From NCBI GenBank assembly GCA_910574885.1, contig CAJTDD010000022.1, positions 26,736 to 90,735 of the forward strand: 64,000 nucleotides of DNA, read 5' to 3'. The number at the start of each line of letters is the position of its first letter. Within the stretch, counting starts at the first letter, position 1. Shown here piece by piece: positions 53,994-61,809 of the stretch. The notes under the pieces were generated by a model that was not told the origin of the DNA, searched no databases, and saw only the letters and a program-made list of their open reading frames with translations. The translations under genes and the position numbers were made by a program. The stretch comes from Lachnospiraceae bacterium. GTDB lineage: Bacteria; Bacillota; Clostridia; Lachnospirales; Lachnospiraceae.

Positions 53994-55147
53994 GAGCAGC
54001 AGGAGCATTTTTAAAAGAACGGAAACGGGAGTTCTGGCTTTGCGGGGGACTTCTGGGAACTTTTGCAGGAGTTTCTTATCTGTATAATATCCGTATGGAC
54101 GCCGTGGAGTATGCCTTTTTGTTATTGGCAGTCTGGATACTGTTGACGGGCATACCAGATTATCTTAGGTTCGCAAGAAAACATAAGGAATTGCTTGAAG
54201 CAGTGGATGGATTTGCTTCGGGAGGGGAAGAGCTGCCGGATGCAGAGTCGTTGATTGAGGAAGATTACCAGAGAATCATTACAAGACTATATGAGGAGAA
54301 GAGCGAGGCAGAATCAGCGGGACGGATTGCCAGACAGGAGATGGAGGATTACTATGGAATGTGGGTGCATCAGATTAAAACGCCTATTGCGGCTCTGCGT
54401 GTGTTGATGCAGGCTGTGGAAGGATGCCAATTTGATGAAGGCGCTCTGGTTGAAAACCACAAGTACACGAAAGAGATGAGGATGGAGCTATTCAAAATTG
54501 AGCAATATGTGGAAATGGTTCTTACGTATCTGCGAATGGAAGCGTTATCTTCGGATCTTTCTTTTGAAATATATTCTCTGGATTCCATCATCAGACAGGC
54601 TGTGCGTAAATATTCGCAGATGTTTATACTCAAAAAAATCCGGCTTGAATATGACCCAGTAGAGATGAATGTCTTGACCGATGAGAAGTGGCTGGTTTTT
54701 GTGCTGGAACAGTTGTTGTCAAATGCGTTGAAATACACGAAGACTGGGATGATTAGAATCTATCTGGAAGAGCATTTCCAAAAGGCGCCCCTTGATATGA
54801 GCCTCTGGGAAGAGGGCGGACTTTTTACTGTAAAGGATGCTTTTCGGACGCGGGAAGGATATGATGATAGGGAGAGTATGGATTCCGGACAAAGACAGAA
54901 AAAAGAGATCTGTCTCGTGATAGAAGATACTGGAATCGGCATCTGGCAGGAGGATTTGCCGCGGGTCTTTGAGAAAGGGTTTACCGGATATAATGGACGC
55001 AGGGATAAGAAATCTACTGGAATCGGGCTATATCTGTGCAAGTCTGTGATAGACAAGCTGCGGCACCAGATTTGGATTGAGTCTGAGTCAGGAAAAGGGA
55101 CGAAAGTATTTTTGTCGCTTGGGAGAAAAAAAGTGCAGCATGAGTGA
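53990..55147 (+). CDS. BceS-like intramembrane-sensing histidine kinase
   Basis: 385 residues. Two short N-terminal membrane helices with almost no external loop (about residues 18-60), as in intramembrane-sensing kinases, then the DHp motif MWVHQIKTPIAALRVLM and a HATPase domain (LLSNALKYTKTG, EDTGIGI, DLPRVFEKGFTGYNG, STGIGLYLCKSV). BceS kinases normally receive their signal from a BceAB-type transporter that is encoded adjacent. No transporter follows; the sequence turns to island DNA within a few bases of the stop. Confidence 0.9.
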   Translation: MRAAGAFLKERKREFWLCGGLLGTFAGVSYLYNIRMDAVEYAFLLLAVWILLTGIPDYLRFARKHKELLEAVDGFASGGEELPDAESLIEEDYQRIITRLYEEKSEAESAGRIARQEMEDYYGMWVHQIKTPIAALRVLMQAVEGCQFDEGALVENHKYTKEMRMELFKIEQYVEMVLTYLRMEALSSDLSFEIYSLDSIIRQAVRKYSQMFILKKIRLEYDPVEMNVLTDEKWLVFVLEQLLSNALKYTKTGMIRIYLEEHFQKAPLDMSLWEEGGLFTVKDAFRTREGYDDRESMDSGQRQKKEICLVIEDTGIGIWQEDLPRVFEKGFTGYNGRRDKKSTGIGLYLCKSVIDKLRHQIWIESESGKGTKVFLSLGRKKVQHE

Positions 55148-55221
55148 GTTGTAATAAATAAATGGGTACAAAAAACAGTGTGACTACAAAATTACTCCCT
55201 TAGCAGATAGTTTTGAGGGAT

Positions 55222-55515
55222 TTATTCGAGGCCTTCTGCCGTATTCTGTCTTGAATGGCTGTCCTTTAATTTCTTGAATAGCTTTTCATACTCGACATTG
55301 ATTTCCTTGGTAGCCTCTTCTATACAAGTAAACAGTAACCTATAAGGTGTAAAGTCTTTATTGAATTATTAAAGGCGATACATCTTGCACATATCCGTTC
55401 TTAAAACTCTCGATTGCACTGCTATATCCTTCTATAGGAGGTTCATTATCATCAGTAGGTACAGACTCATCTAAAGGAAGTCGAGTTAGCTTTGCGTAGA
55501 AATGGGATTGAATAA
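55222..55515 (-). pseudogene. Remnant of a minus-strand gene in the 55.15-55.65 kb gap
   Basis: Two in-order but frame-separated fragments read on the minus strand: an upstream piece with the motif AKLTRLPLDES...DDNEPPIEGYSSAIES (55358-55515) and a downstream piece with EEATKEINVEYEKLFKKLK (55222-55345), each without a start codon. They look like one coding sequence broken by a frameshift, family unknown. The 507-bp gap holds nothing else I can name. Confidence 0.35.
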
Positions 55516-55654
55516 TCCAAGTGTGGATTTATTTATAGCATTAACTAAGATTTTTTCATGTGTATTTCAATGCATTTTTTCAAGGATATGAGAAATAAGT
55601 TGTATTCTCTGTCCAAGTACCTTATAATATTAACCAAGATTGGAGGTGGAACGT

Positions 55655-56200
55655 ATGAACATAGTAAGAAAAGAAGAGACTTATAAAGAAACCTATACAA
55701 TAGATGATATATACGCTCTGCCAGATGGTGAGAGGGCAGAATTGATTGACGGCCAGATTTATTATCTTGCGACACCAAGTCGGACACATCAGAGAATTTT
55801 ATTTTCATTGAGTAGAAAGATTGCAGATTATATTGATTCTAAAGGTGGAAATTGTGAAGTAGATATAGCTCCATTTGCCGTATTCTTAAATAATGATGAT
55901 GTCAATTATGTAGAACCTGATATATCTGTTATCTGTGACCCTTCAAAGTTGGATGAAAAGGGGTGTTATGGTGCGCCTGATTGGATAATTGAAATTGTGT
56001 CTCCTACAAGCAGACAGATGGATTACTATAAAAAGTTGTTTAAGTATCGAACGGCGGGTGTTAGGGAGTATTGGATTGTTGATCCAACAAAAGAGTTAGT
56101 AATGGTGTATAGGTTTGAAAAAGAGACAATGGAACAGTATTCTTTTAAGGAAGATATACCAGTTGGAATTTATGATGATTTTTCTATTAGGGTTTCATAA
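55655..56200 (+). CDS. Uma2 family protein (DUF820, putative restriction-like endonuclease)
   Basis: 181 residues from the ATG at 55655 with GGAGGTGG five bases upstream. ALPDGERAELIDGQIYYLA, EVDIAPFAVFL, YVEPDISVIC and WIIEIVSPTSRQMDYYKKL are the family's conserved stretches, with the PD-(D/E)xK-like residues D, E and K. The role is unknown; the fold is that of restriction-type nucleases. It stands alone at the start of the AT-rich island. Confidence 0.85.
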   Translation: MNIVRKEETYKETYTIDDIYALPDGERAELIDGQIYYLATPSRTHQRILFSLSRKIADYIDSKGGNCEVDIAPFAVFLNNDDVNYVEPDISVICDPSKLDEKGCYGAPDWIIEIVSPTSRQMDYYKKLFKYRTAGVREYWIVDPTKELVMVYRFEKETMEQYSFKEDIPVGIYDDFSIRVS

Positions 56201-56652
56201 GGATATGGGAAGTTATAAGAAGATATATCGAGTTTGCATTCCTTACAGGAATGTAAGTTAAAGAATCCCTGGAAGCCTTGATTTTATTGGATTTGTGGGA
56301 TGTCATGTGTTGGATTTACATCACTTTTACAACAGTCTTTAAAAAGAGCCTTAATATGAATATGACAACTAAAGAAGTTCGGACTTTAAAATAAGTCGCA
56401 CAGTTGATTCTATAGGATTGATTGTGGGGCTTATTTTAGTGCCTGAATTTCTTCATATGGAGAAGTATAGGGTAGATATCTCAAAATGCCTGTACAAGCC
56501 ATATATACGGTTACAGGGCTATATCAGATATCAGGATATCCCAATATACCCAGAGGCACAACACAAAACATGTATTTCAAAGATTCAATTAAGACATTGT
56601 AATTGTAATCAAAACATGCAACAAATAATCAAACAAAAGGAGGTCATGAAAA
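56201..56652. other. Non-coding stretch with two hairpins
   Basis: 452 bases with no convincing gene. It holds a CATTCC-TTACA-GGAATG hairpin near 56234-56250 and a TAAAATAAG (56387-56395) / CTTATTTTA (56430-56438) stem with inner CACA/TGTG pairs. The latter could be a terminator or an operator; no clear T run follows. Confidence 0.4.
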
Positions 56653-57117
56653 ATGACAGAGAAAGCAACTAACACAAACACAATTAACTTTTATGAGGAG
56701 AAGAAGTGGATTATGGCACACTGGTTCAAGACAAGCCGGAAAGCACAGTTCACAGAAGCGTACCTATGGGAGTTATGGCAGAAATGGTTTGGGAATGACT
56801 TTAACAATAAGTCAGATGAAAGATTCCAAGAGATTCTTCCATGGATCAGAGAAGTCAGACGTACCATGTCAAAAGCTGAAATCAAAGCAAAGAGACATGA
56901 AGTAGCAGATTCCAGTTCCATGCCGCCATACATTAAGCAGTTGGCAAGCAGAAAAGGCTATTGCGTGAAGAAATGCAGTACAAAGAGGCATCCCCTTAAA
57001 GTAAGCGGATATGCAATCTTCAAGGACGAAAGGGACAAACAGCCGAAGTATGGGAAGAAATTTAATCTGACAGTACAACAGGTAAAAGAGATTTTAGAAG
57101 CGAAGGAGGACAAATAA
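56653..57117 (+). CDS. Unrecognised 154-residue basic protein of the mobile island
   Basis: Strong AAGGAGG (56637-56643) nine bases before the ATG. The sequence is basic and Trp-rich, with WIMAHWFKTSRKAQFTEAYL and FNNKSDERFQEILPWIREVRR, and no membrane helices or known motif. First of a tight run with an HU-like and a cold-shock-like gene; stop is followed by the next ATG. Could be a DNA-binding or RNA-binding accessory protein, but I do not recognise it. Confidence 0.7.
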   Translation: MTEKATNTNTINFYEEKKWIMAHWFKTSRKAQFTEAYLWELWQKWFGNDFNNKSDERFQEILPWIREVRRTMSKAEIKAKRHEVADSSSMPPYIKQLASRKGYCVKKCSTKRHPLKVSGYAIFKDERDKQPKYGKKFNLTVQQVKEILEAKEDK

Positions 57118-57118
57118 T

Positions 57119-57442
57119 ATGATTATTTTTAAACCAGAATTAGTTGACAGGGTATGGAAAAAGGTAAACGTAGGCAGAGAAGGACGCAAGGAAAAAGTGA
57201 AAAAAGAGGATATTGAGATTACCATCAATATATTCCTGGAAGAAATGTCACAATGTATGGTTGATGGAGATGATATCAGCTTAAGAGGTTTTGGGAACTT
57301 CGTGTCAAAAGTGAGGAAGGCCAGGACTACATATAACTCAATGTGTAAGACAGAATTAACTTTTCCAGAGAGAAGGTTCATCAAATTCAATATTTCTAAG
57401 AATGTAGACAAGCAGATCAAAGGAGAAGGAAGCCATGAGTAA
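57119..57442 (+). CDS. HU/IHF-like DNA-binding protein
   Basis: 107 residues. The helix-strand pattern EDIEITINIFLEEMSQCMVDG, DISLRGFGNFVSKVRKARTTYN and the C-terminal FPERRFIKFNISKNV match the HU/IHF fold, including the GFGNF motif, but the DNA-bending arm is shortened and the start is atypical (MIIFKPELVDRVWKK). AAGGAGG lies nine bases upstream. It overlaps the next gene by eight bases. Confidence 0.85.
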   Translation: MIIFKPELVDRVWKKVNVGREGRKEKVKKEDIEITINIFLEEMSQCMVDGDDISLRGFGNFVSKVRKARTTYNSMCKTELTFPERRFIKFNISKNVDKQIKGEGSHE

Positions 57443-57701
57443 TATGATGGATGAATATCTGAACCAGGATAGGGAATGGGGAGTTGTCACAAGATTTGAT
57501 AAAAGGAAAGGCTATGGATTTATCAAGTCGAAAAAGGACGGAGAATCATACTTCGTCCACAAATCACAGTGCAGAAGCGGATGTTTGGAATATGGATATC
57601 TGGTGGAGTTCAGTGTTGGCATTAATAAGAAGACAGGGAAAGAACAGGCAGAGAATGTTATTGTAGTAGAAACACCGTCTTATAGGAAAAGATACAGATA
57701 G
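57435..57701 (+). CDS. Cold-shock-domain protein
   Basis: 88 residues. GVVTRFDKRKGYGFIKSKKD and SYFVHKSQC hold RNP1/RNP2-like aromatic motifs of the cold-shock domain, and the C-terminus is basic. It binds single-stranded nucleic acid, likely RNA. Overlaps the HU-like gene, implying coupled translation. Directly upstream of the candidate large structured RNA. Confidence 0.85.
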   Translation: MSNMMDEYLNQDREWGVVTRFDKRKGYGFIKSKKDGESYFVHKSQCRSGCLEYGYLVEFSVGINKKTGKEQAENVIVVETPSYRKRYR

Positions 57702-57722
57702 ATTTTGAAGCCAATAAAAACT

Positions 57723-58494
57723 TAACATTTTTCGCCATGTAATTTAACAAGTTGAGAATGAGAAAAATGATTCAGAAAAGAAGAAATTAAATGGAACAAG
57801 ATTGTTCCACAAAAGAGATATTGGATACGCCTACAGAGAGTGAGGTTCAAATAACCTATCATAACCAATACAGATTGTGTAGGACATGACGAACTTTGCA
57901 AAGTGGTGTCTCCGAAAGTTTCGGAATCACCCAAATAGGATTTTGAGATTTAGGGTGCGTCAAATTAGACGTTGCTATTAGAAGTAGTTATCGTCCAAAT
58001 GGACGCAGACTTAAACAACACATTGGATTTTTAAAGACACCGTATAATTCACATCCAACATGTACCAAAAAGTATGGCTTCGACAGAATTGACGGAGCCA
58101 TTTGTGGTGCATATGTATAGATGGGATTTCCCAACTATTATATTGAGGCTATAGCGATTCACGATATCCCTTTAAAGAGAAATAGTATTATGAACAACTC
58201 TGACACAACTACTACCAGTACGAATTATTAGGTATGCTGCAATTTGCCCTGTGGGACGGTGGTTTCCCGCAGGGAACTGATGTATACCTATATGTACTTG
58301 GCAGTTGTTTTAAACTTAACACCTATAAAGAAATGAGTTTTTCTCGGAATTGCGAAAAAGGTTACATTACCATGGAATAAAATTATAACTCAACACGAAA
58401 TCGTGGTGAGTCATTACAGTTGGACAAAATTGTCCAAAACATACAACTAAATATTTGAACATTTCAGAGAGTCCGATTCTGGATTCTCATTTTT
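57723..58494 (+). ncRNA. Candidate large structured non-coding RNA (ROOL/GOLLD-like in style)
   Basis: About 770 bases with no credible coding frame. A 13-base helix joins TAACATTTTTCGC (57723-57735) with GCGAAAAAGGTTA (58352-58364), 12 of 13 positions paired. Hairpins inside: 57792-57809, 57843-57857, 57883-57910 (with ACTTTGCAAAGT at its tip), 57911-57925, 57958-57971, 57992-58005, 58023-58058, 58075-58100, 58122-58133, 58247-58274 (10 bp, inside a GGTAT/ATACC stem). Outside the long helix follow 58388-58411 and 58420-58437. Several have AAAT loops. A T-run terminator ends it. I could not verify by covariation. Confidence 0.6.
58467..58494 (+). terminator. Terminator of the candidate ncRNA
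   Basis: GAGAGTCC pairs with GGATTCTC (one G-T) across GATTCT, followed by ATTTTTG. It indicates that transcription of the non-coding stretch ends before the HNH gene. Confidence 0.8.
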
Positions 58495-58555
58495 GCGTCT
58501 CCTGTTTTGGGAACGTATCTATTATCACATCGAAAGGAAAAATAAAAAGTTAAAA

Positions 58556-59560
58556 ATGATCTCAAAGAAAAAATTGAAACAACGAAAAGAATTTAGGGAG
58601 TATATTTCAATAGCAGATGAAAAAGTATTGGATATTAAAAAAGCTGGAATAAAATTAGTTGCAGATGATGAAATATTCATCATGGTAAATGGAACAAATA
58701 ATTACTGGATTTCTAACCATGGACGGATGGTCAATAATTTGCATGGAAAATTCCATATGCATAAATCAGGCTATGTACATTATACACTTTTCGGGATGGA
58801 ATCTAAAATCGACACATATACAGATAAATTAGTTGCAGAGCATTTCCTTGAAAATACGAATCCCAAAGAATATAACAGGATATGGCATTTGGATCGGAAC
58901 AAAGAGAATTGTTTTTATAAAAACCTTGTATGGGTGGACTGTAAAGAATATTATCATTTAAAGCGTGGGGATTCACGCATAGAGGATTTAGGGAGGCAAC
59001 AGGAATATGTTCCATATATCACTTTAAAATCAAATACAGCATATTCCATCTGGAATGGCATCTACATCAGGTGTTATAAAGATAACCGTGTATATGATGG
59101 TTCATATATGTGTGATCTGTGGAAAAATGATAAGGATTCTTTTGTTGAATGGTGGCATTCAGAATATTATGAATGTGAGGGCGAATCAATGGCGGTTGAT
59201 AAAGATCTACTTTATCCTGGCAATAAAGAGTATGCACCAGATAAATGCTGCATTATTCCACAGACATTGAATACGATGTTGTCAAATTGCAAGAAACATA
59301 AGGTTAAATGGAAGTCATCGCTGAACCTTCCCCTTGGTGTCAGGTATGACAGTAAAATGAAAATGTATTATGGAGAGATTAAACCATTTGGACATGATGA
59401 AATTATCAAATTGTCTTATTGGGAAACACCCGAACAGGCATTTGAAGAATATAAAATACATAAGCAAGCGGATATACTGATTATGGCTGACAAATACAAA
59501 AATAAAGTGCCCAGAAAGGTATACGAAGCATTATTAAAAGTAGAAGTAAAACCATATTAA
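58556..59560 (+). CDS. NUMOD4/HNH homing-type endonuclease
   Basis: 334 residues from the ATG at 58556; a TTG at 58493 would lie inside the terminator. The motif YWISNHGRMVNNL is NUMOD4-like, and IWHLDRNKENCFYKNLVWV carries the HNH metal residues (H, N, N). The C-terminal half (about residues 250-330) has a second, AP2-like-looking region (LGVRYDSKMKMYYGEIKPFG). Such genes are common in phages and mobile elements and cut specific DNA sites. A ribosome binding site is weak (AAAGGA about 19 bases away). Confidence 0.8.
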   Translation: MISKKKLKQRKEFREYISIADEKVLDIKKAGIKLVADDEIFIMVNGTNNYWISNHGRMVNNLHGKFHMHKSGYVHYTLFGMESKIDTYTDKLVAEHFLENTNPKEYNRIWHLDRNKENCFYKNLVWVDCKEYYHLKRGDSRIEDLGRQQEYVPYITLKSNTAYSIWNGIYIRCYKDNRVYDGSYMCDLWKNDKDSFVEWWHSEYYECEGESMAVDKDLLYPGNKEYAPDKCCIIPQTLNTMLSNCKKHKVKWKSSLNLPLGVRYDSKMKMYYGEIKPFGHDEIIKLSYWETPEQAFEEYKIHKQADILIMADKYKNKVPRKVYEALLKVEVKPY

Positions 59561-59580
59561 ATTTAGGAGGATTTTTATTT

Positions 59581-60144
59581 ATGAATAACAACAAGAACAA
59601 CAACCCATACGGACATTTACTGGACAAGTATTTAGATGGTGCGCATTTTGACTATAGGACAGAGGAACAGAAAAAGGAAGAAGAGAGGGCGAGATACGGG
59701 AATCTTCTGGATAATACCAAGACGGATAATTCAATATGGGATGACATGCTCGGTGTTTATGAAAGCTGTGAGAGAATGAGCCAGCGCAGGAAGGAAGAAA
59801 GTGAAATGTTTTCTGCCAAGCTCAAAGAACGTATCGAACGTGAAAGGCGGGAAGAGGAGGAACATATTGCTGAAGTCAGAGGATATACGGAATCTGTAAT
59901 GGCTAAGAAGAGAGAGAAGGAAGAAGCTAAGGCAAGGGCAGAAGCACAAAGGCGCAAGGAAGCTGAGGAAACCAAGAAGACATTGGACAGGATTCAGTGG
60001 ATGACTGACATGAGTGATTTTGTGGATAAGGCAACGAAAGAGACAAAGGCTATGCTGGCATACCAGAAAGAGAAGGATGAAAAGTACAAAAAAGAAATGG
60101 AATGGTATGAGAAACAAAGGGAATATATGAAGAAACGACAGTAG
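59581..60144 (+). CDS. Charged coiled-coil protein of the mobile island
   Basis: 187 residues, very rich in Glu, Lys and Arg. Long helix with heptad-like character from about residue 75 to the end (KLKERIERERREEEEH.., KKREKEEAKARAEAQRRKEAEE). No membrane or catalytic motif. AGGAGG lies ten bases upstream. Probably structural or a DNA-partner protein; function unknown. Confidence 0.75.
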   Translation: MNNNKNNNPYGHLLDKYLDGAHFDYRTEEQKKEEERARYGNLLDNTKTDNSIWDDMLGVYESCERMSQRRKEESEMFSAKLKERIERERREEEEHIAEVRGYTESVMAKKREKEEAKARAEAQRRKEAEETKKTLDRIQWMTDMSDFVDKATKETKAMLAYQKEKDEKYKKEMEWYEKQREYMKKRQ

Positions 60145-60157
60145 TGATTTAGTGGGG

Positions 60158-60202
60158 ATAGGGCATATCGGATGTAAAAGTCTGGTATGTCCCTATTTTT
60201 TT
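60158..60202 (+). terminator. Terminator after the coiled-coil gene
   Basis: ATAGGG and CATA pair with TATG and CCCTAT across one bulge, followed by T7. Confidence 0.75.
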
Positions 60203-60300
60203 ACGATTTTGAAAATAATTATTGTTAGAATATAGTATTTATGGCATAATTAAAAAAATCAGAAGACAATCCAATAAACTTATAAATAGGAGGCAGTTAT

Positions 60301-60891
60301 ATGACAAAACAATATTCTGTTCCAAATCGAGAGAATGACAAAAATTATATGCTTGATACGACTGCATATAATCATATAATAATGTCTGTTGAAAAAATAA
60401 ATATTATAAAGAAGTCAGTTTCGTATGGATTTCATTACTATTCAACAGCGATACAAGATATAGAACTATCAGGTAAAGGTGCAAAAACATATAACAGTGA
60501 ATGTATATCGACAACAGTATTTATTCCAACACCGGATTTTAAACAAAAAATAGATGTTGTCAATAAAGAACTGAATGTACAATTAGTTCCAGAAATTGCT
60601 TCTTGTATGCGTGACCACAGTAGATTGGATGGTACTATTCGTTTTCTTGCATCAGACGATATAGAAGGCCAAATTTATAAGGAAATTGTAAGTAAAAATA
60701 AGATAAATGGTAAAAGACCATTTGAGTATAGTTATGACGCAATGATAGCGGAGGCTGCAGTTCATTATGGATGTATTCTAATTTCAGATGACAAACCTCT
60801 AAGAGATGTAGTAAACTCATATTTCTCTGATAGGGCGATTACAACAGATAAACTTTTAGAAATCATTAATAAATATAAAGCAGATGTGTAG
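60301..60891 (+). CDS. PIN-like domain protein
   Basis: 196 residues. The acidic pattern YMLDTTAYN near residue 20, EYSYDAMIAEAA near 140 and LISDDKPLRDVV near 160 fits the PIN fold, which uses four Asp/Glu for Mg-dependent RNA cleavage. It could be a solitary toxin or an RNase of the element; no antitoxin gene is next to it. AGGAGG lies upstream of the ATG. Confidence 0.7.
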   Translation: MTKQYSVPNRENDKNYMLDTTAYNHIIMSVEKINIIKKSVSYGFHYYSTAIQDIELSGKGAKTYNSECISTTVFIPTPDFKQKIDVVNKELNVQLVPEIASCMRDHSRLDGTIRFLASDDIEGQIYKEIVSKNKINGKRPFEYSYDAMIAEAAVHYGCILISDDKPLRDVVNSYFSDRAITTDKLLEIINKYKADV

Positions 60892-60917
60892 TTGTAGTGT
60901 GTTGTGGAAAGGGTATG

Positions 60918-61042
60918 TCATATAGAGTAGATGCTTAAATGAAAATCTCTTTGTAATACCTTTTCCTCATCATTCACAGCATACTGGCAAATATCCTGTA
61001 TCTGGCAATCAAGAATCTTACAGAGGTCATTTAATTGCGGTA
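60918..61042 (-). pseudogene. C-terminal remnant of a second XRE regulator
   Basis: On the minus strand the 41 codons read L-N-D-L-C-K-I-L-D-C-Q-I-Q-D-I-C-Q-Y, closely matching N-D-L-C-R-I-L-N-C-Q-I-E-D-I-C-K-Y of the intact regulator at 61173-61391. The N-terminal part is missing. It looks like a partly deleted paralogue. Confidence 0.75.
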
Positions 61043-61103
61043 GTAGTCTTTATTTATTATTACAGTTTATTATTATAAAAAGACGGCTGATTCTGCACAC
61101 TGT

Positions 61104-61146
61104 AGTGTGATATACTTTGCCATTTTTTCTTCAAGTATATCACACT
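61104..61146. repeat. 14-bp perfect inverted repeat between the XRE copies
   Basis: AGTGTGATATACTT (61104-61117) and its exact complement AAGTATATCACACT (61133-61146), with weaker pairing of the outer 8 bases. The loop includes a T6 run. Could be an operator of the regulators or a terminator for minus-strand transcription. Confidence 0.7.
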
Positions 61147-61172
61147 GTAATGTGACATACCTTAAAATTTTA

Positions 61173-61391
61173 CTACAATGCCTGGTCATTATCAGAAGCA
61201 ACATATTTACAGATGTCTTCAATTTGACAGTTAAGAATACGGCAAAGGTCATTTACCGTTTTCATAGAAATATCTTTGCCGTGTTTTAGCCTATGGAGTG
61301 TACTGGTAGACATATGATGCTTGCTGGTCAAGGTATACCAATTTTCATTTGATTTTTCTAATGTATTCCAGAATGGAGAATAATCAATCAT
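61173..61391 (-). CDS. XRE-type (HTH_26-like) transcriptional regulator
   Basis: 72 residues from the ATG at 61391, nine bases after GAGGGG. A compact Cro/CI helix-turn-helix (WYTLTSKHHMSTSTLHRLKHG) with the tail MKTVNDLCRILNCQIEDICKY. Small phage-type repressor-like proteins have this layout. Likely controls element genes; targets unknown. Confidence 0.82.
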   Translation of the reverse strand: MIDYSPFWNTLEKSNENWYTLTSKHHMSTSTLHRLKHGKDISMKTVNDLCRILNCQIEDICKYVASDNDQAL

Positions 61392-61479
61392 TTTAGTCAA
61401 CCCCTCTTTACATCTATTAGGATAAATGGTATTCTTTTATTTGAATATCTTCGCAATTACGAATATATGCCAGGAGTTG

Positions 61480-61764
61480 ATGCTATTGAAATATAGTGTG
61501 CCAAAACCAAGTGAAATATACATGTCAGAGGAACAGTTGCAGAGATTTTTTGACTTTATCATGGGTGACGATTTGGATTTCTATGAGGAATATACGGTAA
61601 ATCTTACTGAGGAAGAACAGGAGAGATTTTTTCGGGATAATCCAGATTTTATGTCTGGATTTTGGGTGGGGCGTGATGTGGAGTGTGAAATGGAGCGTGA
61701 TAGGATGGATTTGATGAAAGAGAGGATTTACAGGGAGATTATGAGGAAGATTGGTGGTTTATAA
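61480..61764 (+). CDS. Acidic small protein, unknown function
   Basis: 94 residues from the ATG at 61480 with GGAG just upstream. Very acidic (MGDDLDFYEEY, LTEEEQERFF, MERDRMDLMKERIYREI) and helical. No motif recognised. Confidence 0.55.
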   Translation: MLLKYSVPKPSEIYMSEEQLQRFFDFIMGDDLDFYEEYTVNLTEEEQERFFRDNPDFMSGFWVGRDVECEMERDRMDLMKERIYREIMRKIGGL

Positions 61765-61809
61765 AATTTTAAGGAGGATACTTCATCCCAAACACCAATA
61801 CAGATTGCA

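Noticed and set aside
56418..56672. 84-residue ORF on the plus strand overlapping the start of the 56653 gene
   Set aside because: No ribosome binding site, unusual composition, and it covers hairpin-rich non-coding DNA; the gene starting at 56653 has the strong site.
57722..57934. 70-residue minus-strand ORF inside the candidate ncRNA
   Set aside because: It lies across several hairpins, has no ribosome binding site and no recognisable sequence.
58223..58290. GGTAT..ATACC element in the ncRNA taken as another dispersed repeat copy
   Set aside because: The core differs from the repeat family; I treat it as part of the RNA structure.
58493..58555. TTG start that would lengthen the HNH protein
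   Set aside because: It falls inside the terminator hairpin's T run, so the shorter ATG start is favoured.
57723..59560. HEARO/IscB-type RNA-guided system
   Set aside because: The HNH protein has NUMOD4-type motifs and no RuvC or bridge-helix segments; the RNA is far longer than HEARO RNA.
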